Source: JBGPIK01 sp041484845
GTDB lineage: Bacteria > Desulfobacterota > Binatia > UBA9968
Assembly (NCBI GenBank): GCA_041484845.1
Contig: JBGPIK010000264.1
Span: 1-9,729, forward strand
Reading direction: 5' to 3'
DNA: 9,729 nucleotides
Every line of letters begins with the position of its first letter. Within the stretch, counting starts at the first letter, position 1. Made by a program: the position numbers and the translations under genes. Below, one piece after another: positions 6,243-9,729 of this stretch. The notes under the pieces were generated by a model. The model saw nothing but the letters and a program-made list of their open reading frames with translations. It was not told the origin of the DNA and made no database searches.

Positions 6243-7241
6243 ATGAAAAACTTGACCATCATCGTCGGTACGGTGGGACAGAGCATCATGCGTAGCGAGG
6301 ACAATGGACAAACCTGGGCGCGAATCGGCCCGCGGCGGGGATTTGCCTATGAAGCCTCCGTGCGCTGCATGGCGATGCATCCGCAGCAGTCCAACATTAT
6401 TTTTGCTGGGACGGAGAGAGGCCTGTATCGCAGCGACGATGCGGGAGCGAACTGGCAATTCATCGATTCGGCGCTCAATGCTCATTATATCTGGGCCCTG
6501 GCCATCGATCCGGTAAATCCGCAAATCATGTTCGCCGGAACCGGCACGCCGACCCCGGCCATGCTCTTCCGTTCGACGAACGGCGGTCGGACGTGGGAGA
6601 AGCGGCCGGTGGAAGTCGCGGCGCGGTGCGAAGCTGTCGGCACGCCGAGATTCACAGGGATCGCCATCGACCCGGTCGAGCCGAACCATATCTGGGCGGG
6701 CCTCGAAGTCGATGGCGCGCGGCACAGCAGCGACGGCGGCGAGACCTGGAGCCTTTTAGAAGTCACCGGCCGCAAGGATATCCACAACGTGGCTGTAACT
6801 GCGGGGCCGCCGAAAACCGTTTTCATTATGGCCAATCGTGAAATCTACGCGAGCGCCGATAACGGCGCGACTTGGGGAGCTCGGGGCGTGCAGAATAGTC
6901 TCCCTTGGGAGTACCCTAGAAAAGAAACTTACCTGCGCGCCATCGCGGTTGATTCGGCAGATCCGAAGAGCATTCTTTTGGGATTTGGCGACTCCACGCC
7001 GGGAACGTCGGGCGCCATCGCGCGATCCAACGATCTTGGAAAGAGCTGGACGTTGTTGCCCTTGCCGGTGGAGCCGAATTCCACGATCTGGACCTTTGGT
7101 ATGAATCCCTCAGATCCGAGCATCATCTTTGCCGCGAGCCGATACGGTTACCTTTACCGCAGCGACACGGGTGGAGAATCTTGGACCAAGCTCCGCCGGG
7201 AGCTCAGCGAAATTGCCGCGGTATCCTGGCTGCCGAATTGA
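6243..7241 (+). CDS. Seven-Asp-box beta-propeller (BNR/sialidase-like repeat) protein
   Basis: A 332-residue protein built from seven Asp-box (S-x-D-x-G-x-T-W) repeats: SEDNGQTW (18), SDDAGANW (64), STNGGRTW (111), SSDGGETW (162), SADNGATW (204), SNDLGKSW (262) and SDTGGESW (307). Seven boxes at about 40-60-residue intervals, alternating with strands such as IWALAIDP and LRAIAVD, indicate a complete seven-bladed propeller. Similar proteins are annotated as sialidase, GH74 or Ycf48-like, but I see no FRIP motif or catalytic sialidase residues, so an enzymatic role is doubtful; the fold may serve ligand or protein binding. There is no signal peptide, suggesting a cytoplasmic protein. I chose ATG at 6243 because a G-run (6233-6238) lies 4 bases upstream; an earlier in-frame ATG at 6150 would translate the intergenic repeat. 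Confidence 0.85.
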   Translation: MKNLTIIVGTVGQSIMRSEDNGQTWARIGPRRGFAYEASVRCMAMHPQQSNIIFAGTERGLYRSDDAGANWQFIDSALNAHYIWALAIDPVNPQIMFAGTGTPTPAMLFRSTNGGRTWEKRPVEVAARCEAVGTPRFTGIAIDPVEPNHIWAGLEVDGARHSSDGGETWSLLEVTGRKDIHNVAVTAGPPKTVFIMANREIYASADNGATWGARGVQNSLPWEYPRKETYLRAIAVDSADPKSILLGFGDSTPGTSGAIARSNDLGKSWTLLPLPVEPNSTIWTFGMNPSDPSIIFAASRYGYLYRSDTGGESWTKLRRELSEIAAVSWLPN

Positions 7242-7337
7242 TGGGCCATGCCGGCGGTGTTCGGGCGCTGCCTTTCACGTTCCGCTTTTAAACTGGCGAC
7301 TCGGAGCCAACAATTCGGGACTCGAAACATCGAATGA

Positions 7338-8318
7338 CTACCTATACAGTTCCTTCAGCAATCCGCTCTTTTCTATTTTGTCGAGGAAGCGGGTATCGAC
7401 AAACTGATCGGGCTTGGCGTTCCGGGCGGCGGGAACGGTTCGCGTGAGATCGTCAAGCGCATTTTGCATTCCCGCCATGTTGATATACGGCGCTCGCTCG
7501 ACGACCTTGCCGACGTAGAAATCGTAGGTTTTTCTGAGCAGCACAGGGTCCGTCACGCTGGTATATTTCGCCAATGATCTGACGGTGAACTCCCGGTCGG
7601 TGATTGCGCGATGCATGCCGCGAACGTAGGCGCGGAGAAAGCGGTCGATGGTGTCGGGTTTTTTGCGTATCAAGTCTCCCGGCACGACCATGGTGGGATT
7701 GGGATACGCGTAATCCATGTCGGTGATGCTCAGGAGTTCTTTGAACCCCAATTTCTCCGAGAGAAATTGGGTCGGCGGGGAAACCAGCGACGCGTCCACG
7801 GCTCCCGATTTCAAAGCGCCGAACATCGACGACATGGAACCCAATTGCATAAGAACGACGTCTTTCTGCGGGTCCAAGTTGTGTTTGCGCAGGGCGTAAC
7901 GCGCCGAGACGTCCGAACTCGAACCGAAGCGACTGACGGCGATCCGTTTGCCGCGCAGGTCTTCAATGCTCTTCACTTCGGGCCTCGTGTGGATCGAAAA
8001 GACCAACTTGTTGACGTTATTGCCGATCGCCTTCAGATCGGCGCCGCTAAGAACCGCGGCCATCATCGGCCCGCCGCCCAAGGAAGCGATGTCGACGTCG
8101 CCCGCCACCGTCACCTGCGCAAGCTGAGTTGCGCTGGGAACGAAAATCAATTGATCGTCCAATCCTTCGGCGACAAACAGACCCGCGTCGTGCGCCACCC
8201 AGATACCGACGTAGGCGCCGCTGATGGAGCTATACGCGATGCGCATGCGCTCGGCGGCAAATACTGCGGTTGCGCCAAACAGGACAACGAAGACGATCCC
8301 AACCATTGATCGTTTCAT
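7338..8318 (-). CDS. NMT1/SsuA-like ABC transporter substrate-binding protein
   Basis: A 326-residue exported periplasmic binding protein of the NMT1/THI5-like (SsuA/TauA) superfamily. Residues 1-21 form a signal peptide (MKRS, hydrophobic core, VFAA). The mature part has the usual order: RIAYSSISGAYVGIWVAHDAGLFVAEGL (residues 26-53, given in one-letter outline: strand, ligand loop, helix), DIASLGGGP (76-84), then IEDLRGKRIAV (118-128), FGSSSDVSAR (131-140) and the second-lobe GALKSGAVDASLVSPP (167-182). The tail FVDTRFLDKIEKSGLLKEL (306-324) is typical of this environmental subgroup. Length is normal. ATG at 8318 has GGAGG 8 bases upstream. No permease or ATPase is present. The ligand cannot be assigned; sulfonates, nitrogen compounds or thiamine precursors are known for relatives. 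It is clearly homologous to the truncated gene at 8956 and converges on the propeller gene across a 96-bp gap. Confidence 0.92.
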   Translation of the reverse strand: MKRSMVGIVFVVLFGATAVFAAERMRIAYSSISGAYVGIWVAHDAGLFVAEGLDDQLIFVPSATQLAQVTVAGDVDIASLGGGPMMAAVLSGADLKAIGNNVNKLVFSIHTRPEVKSIEDLRGKRIAVSRFGSSSDVSARYALRKHNLDPQKDVVLMQLGSMSSMFGALKSGAVDASLVSPPTQFLSEKLGFKELLSITDMDYAYPNPTMVVPGDLIRKKPDTIDRFLRAYVRGMHRAITDREFTVRSLAKYTSVTDPVLLRKTYDFYVGKVVERAPYINMAGMQNALDDLTRTVPAARNAKPDQFVDTRFLDKIEKSGLLKELYR

Positions 8319-8356
8319 AAATTCGCCCTCCGAAAATCCGACAGATGGATTTTGCG

Positions 8357-8409
8357 GCCACTCTGTAATGATATGGCGGCCAGTCTATGCCACTCGCCAT
8401 ATCAGTGGC
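8357..8409 (-). promoter_or_regulatory. Bulged inverted repeat in the leader of the 7338-8318 gene
   Basis: GATATGGCG (8370-8378) pairs perfectly with CGCCATATC (8395-8403). Immediately outside, GCCACT (8357-8362) pairs with AGTGGC (8404-8409), which is contiguous with the first stem on one side and separated by a 7-base bulge on the other. This gives 15 paired bases around a 16-base loop, 39-91 bases upstream of the binding-protein start codon. There is no T-run on either strand. It could be a repressor operator, a 5'-leader RNA fold or a REP-like element; sequence alone does not decide. Confidence 0.45.
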
Positions 8410-8421
8410 AAGCTGATCTTT

Positions 8422-8451
8422 TATCTAGCTTCATCGTGCCGTGGTTCTCAA
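8422..8451 (-). promoter_or_regulatory. Weak sigma70-like promoter candidate
   Basis: On the minus strand TTGAGA (8451-8446; 5 of 6 to the -35 consensus) is followed after 18 bases by TAGATA (8427-8422; only 3 of 6 to the -10). Transcription would begin near 8415, immediately before the bulged hairpin, giving a leader of about 97 bases for the 7338-8318 gene. The -10 is poor, so this is only a suggestion. Confidence 0.22.
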
Positions 8452-8491
8452 TTCAGCCGGGACGGCGCATGACTGGGACTTAGAATGATGA

Positions 8492-8743
8492 CGCCTGGAT
8501 GAGTTCGAAGAATACGATCTCGCCAAACCCGAACAGTCCCTTTTTCGACGCCCCACGCTCCAGTTGCCCAGGTATCGCCGGCGGATCGCTAACAAACTAC
8601 ACCGCTACCCGATGATCGATGCCTGGATCTATGTTTACAATCAGCCGATTGACAGGAAGGATAAAATCGAAGAGCCGTCGTGGCACGAGTACAAGCGGAA
8701 ACGACAAAAGCCGGAGTTTTCCGTCGGGTGTGGTATAAAATAG
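8492..8743 (+). pseudogene. Remnant of a gamma-glutamylcyclotransferase (AIG2/GGCT-like) gene
   Basis: An 83-codon frame after a TGA at 8489 and ending at TAG 8741-8743 encodes the C-terminal half of an AIG2/GGCT-fold protein. The order of hallmarks is right: LDEFEEYD (from 8495), SLFRRPTLQL, then AWIYVYNQPI and IEEPSWHEYK, as in the family pattern of LDxxExYD, an S-x-YRR strand, AWVYVYN and a closing W-x-x-Y. Intact members are usually about 110-150 residues and begin with a YGxL glycine loop that binds the substrate; I found no such N-terminus in any frame of 8319-8491, and no ATG precedes the motif in this frame. Its start was therefore lost by deletion or frameshift. Functional members convert gamma-glutamyl amino acids to 5-oxoproline; this copy should be inactive. 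Confidence 0.62.
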
Positions 8744-8882
8744 ATAGAGGAGGAGAGATTTGTCGTCTTTCCGGGTAGCGACGTTGGGAATTATAGAGTG
8801 AAGCATCCCAGCATCGTTAAAAGCCAAGGGCGGACTTAACCCCATTTTCATTTTTTGTTGGGATAGATTGAATAAGTACCAA

Positions 8883-8895
8883 AGTCAATTTGACT
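8883..8895. promoter_or_regulatory. 13-bp perfect palindrome, possible operator
   Basis: AGTCAA-T-TTGACT is a perfect palindrome with six-base arms around one central base, centred 67 bases before the start codon at 8956. A short direct repeat (GCTGAG twice, five bases apart) lies just downstream, near 8902-8919. The position fits an operator of a dimeric regulator, but no promoter pair could be placed beside it. Arms of this length also arise by chance. Confidence 0.25.
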
Positions 8896-8955
8896 CCAAA
8901 TCGCTGAGTTACCGCTGAGCCACAACCGAGTAAGGGAGTGGATCAGGAGGCGCAA

Positions 8956-9729
8956 ATGAGAAACATAAGAGTTGCCCACCTTTATTTGTCTCCTCTTATT
9001 CTACTTGGCATGTTCTCTTTAGGCCTTGCCGCCGAAGCGGAGAGGACTACGCTGGGAGTCACAAGCCGCGTCGGCAGCAACTTCCTGCCTTTTGTCATCG
9101 CCGAGGAGAAGGGATTTTTCAAGAGTGAAGGACTCAATACGGTTGTTGTGGTCATGCAGAATCAGGTTGTGGTCAACGGGGTCCTCAGCCGGAACGTGGA
9201 TTACGGCGGGACCTTTTCGAATTTTGTCGGGGCTGCCCTTGCCGGGCTCCCCCTGCGCATCGTAATGGCTGTCATGGATTCCTCCGACCATGTCTTAGTA
9301 ACAAGCCCGGACATAAAGAAGGTGGAGGACCTCAGGGGTAAAAAGATCGGTATCAGCAGCTTCGGCGGATCACCACACAGCGAGGTCATTATGATCCTGA
9401 GAAAATATGGCATGAATCCAGATAAGGACGTTACCTTCTTGCAAATCGGGGGCAGCGCCAGTCGTTATGCGGCTCTGGAAAGCAACTCTATTCAAGCCGC
9501 GATGCTGGTCCCGCCTTTCAACAAGATCGGACGAAAAAGCAGGGGCTTCAATGAACTCGTGGCGATCAGTGACGTGGTGAAGATCCCGTTTGGGGGCATC
9601 GCGGTGCATATCGACAAAATAAGGGAAAAGCCCCAAGAGATTGTCAAAATCATCAAGGCAATCCTGAGGAGCATCGATTTCATCCGGGAGCGTAAAAATG
9701 ACGTGCTATCCTTTATGGAGAAGAGCTGG
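8956..9729 (+). CDS. NMT1/SsuA-like ABC transporter substrate-binding protein, 3'-truncated by window end
   Basis: The first 258 codons of an exported binding protein run open to the last base of the window, so the 3' end lies outside. ATG at 8956 is preceded by a perfect AGGAGG five bases upstream. Residues 1-25 form a signal peptide (MRNIR, hydrophobic core, LGLAA). The mature protein shows TLGVTSRVGSNFLPFVIAEE (32-51), EKGFFKSEGL (51-60), YGGTFSNF (83-90), VEDLRGKKIGISSFGG (123-138) and LRKYGMNPDKDVTFLQIGG (148-166). These align block by block with the 7338-8318 protein (IEDLRGKRIAVSRFG, LRKHNLDPQKDVVLMQLG), so the two are diverged members of one family, in opposite orientation. Family length is about 320-340 residues, so roughly 70 codons are missing. 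Ligand unknown; permease or ATPase genes could lie downstream. Confidence 0.92.
   Translation, partial: MRNIRVAHLYLSPLILLGMFSLGLAAEAERTTLGVTSRVGSNFLPFVIAEEKGFFKSEGLNTVVVVMQNQVVVNGVLSRNVDYGGTFSNFVGAALAGLPLRIVMAVMDSSDHVLVTSPDIKKVEDLRGKKIGISSFGGSPHSEVIMILRKYGMNPDKDVTFLQIGGSASRYAALESNSIQAAMLVPPFNKIGRKSRGFNELVAISDVVKIPFGGIAVHIDKIREKPQEIVKIIKAILRSIDFIRERKNDVLSFMEKSW

Noticed and set aside
6228..6725. 165-codon minus-strand frame opposite the beta-propeller
   Set aside because: Shadow frame; the opposite strand carries seven regular Asp boxes.
6243..7241. Calling the propeller a sialidase or glycosidase
   Set aside because: Asp boxes define the fold only; no FRIP motif or catalytic residues were identified.
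7292..7339. Possible third repeat or terminator between the converging genes (ATTCGGGACTCGAAAC region)
   Set aside because: Only 4-5-base inverted matches and no clear period; too weak to annotate.
7611..8309. 232-codon plus-strand frame opposite the NMT1-like gene
   Set aside because: Long antisense frame caused by codon bias of the real gene; His/Arg-rich with no motif.
8597..8851. 84-codon minus-strand frame as a small gene
   Set aside because: Mostly antisense to the AIG2-like remnant and without recognisable features.

Overview
The window looks like chromosomal DNA from an uncultured soil, sediment or groundwater bacterium. GC content is moderate (mid-50s percent, judged by eye). Three secreted substrate-binding proteins without transporter partners, a PilZ protein with a zinc ribbon, and intergenic spaces filled with short degenerate repeats fit genomes once filed under 'Deltaproteobacteria' and neighbouring lineages (Binatota, NC10, Rokubacteria, Tectomicrobia). 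This placement is a weak inference: there is no rRNA or marker gene. No tRNA, rRNA, CRISPR array, transposase or phage gene was seen. The first 14 bases match the Illumina adapter stem exactly, so the left edge is probably a contig end with untrimmed adapter.

Layout. Bases 15-436 hold no convincing gene. Five minus-strand genes follow: a zinc-ribbon/PilZ protein (437-949), an orphan six-helix membrane histidine kinase (1084-2373), a Bug/TctC-type periplasmic binding protein (2484-3512), a small TPR protein (3649-4137) and a TEX30/KANL3-like alpha/beta hydrolase (4279-4959). After a 230-bp divergent gap with no clear signal come two plus-strand genes: a membrane-anchored SDH-type Clp-fold serine protease (5190-6125) and a cytoplasmic seven-Asp-box beta-propeller (6243-7241). 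Converging on these is a minus-strand NMT1/SsuA-like binding protein (7338-8318). A decayed gamma-glutamylcyclotransferase (AIG2-like) fragment (8492-8743) is followed by a second NMT1-like binding protein (8956 to the window end, truncated).

Between genes. The gaps carry more structure than the genes suggest. Two copies of a 9-bp-period TTGAACG element (3570-3641 and 6191-6226) sit in opposite orientation about 2.6 kb apart and bracket the TPR, hydrolase and protease genes. A 109-bp imperfect palindrome with a GATGGGT/ACCCATC core (4178-4286) separates the TPR and hydrolase genes and runs into the hydrolase stop codon. A 53-nt bulged hairpin (8357-8409) lies in the leader of the 7338-8318 gene.

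How the genes may work together. The kinase and PilZ protein suggest environmental sensing and c-di-GMP output but are not shown to be linked. The three binding proteins indicate scavenging of organic acids or small nitrogen/sulfur-containing compounds, using membrane components encoded elsewhere. I see no multi-gene system that is clearly new. The most unusual material is the repeat and hairpin DNA.
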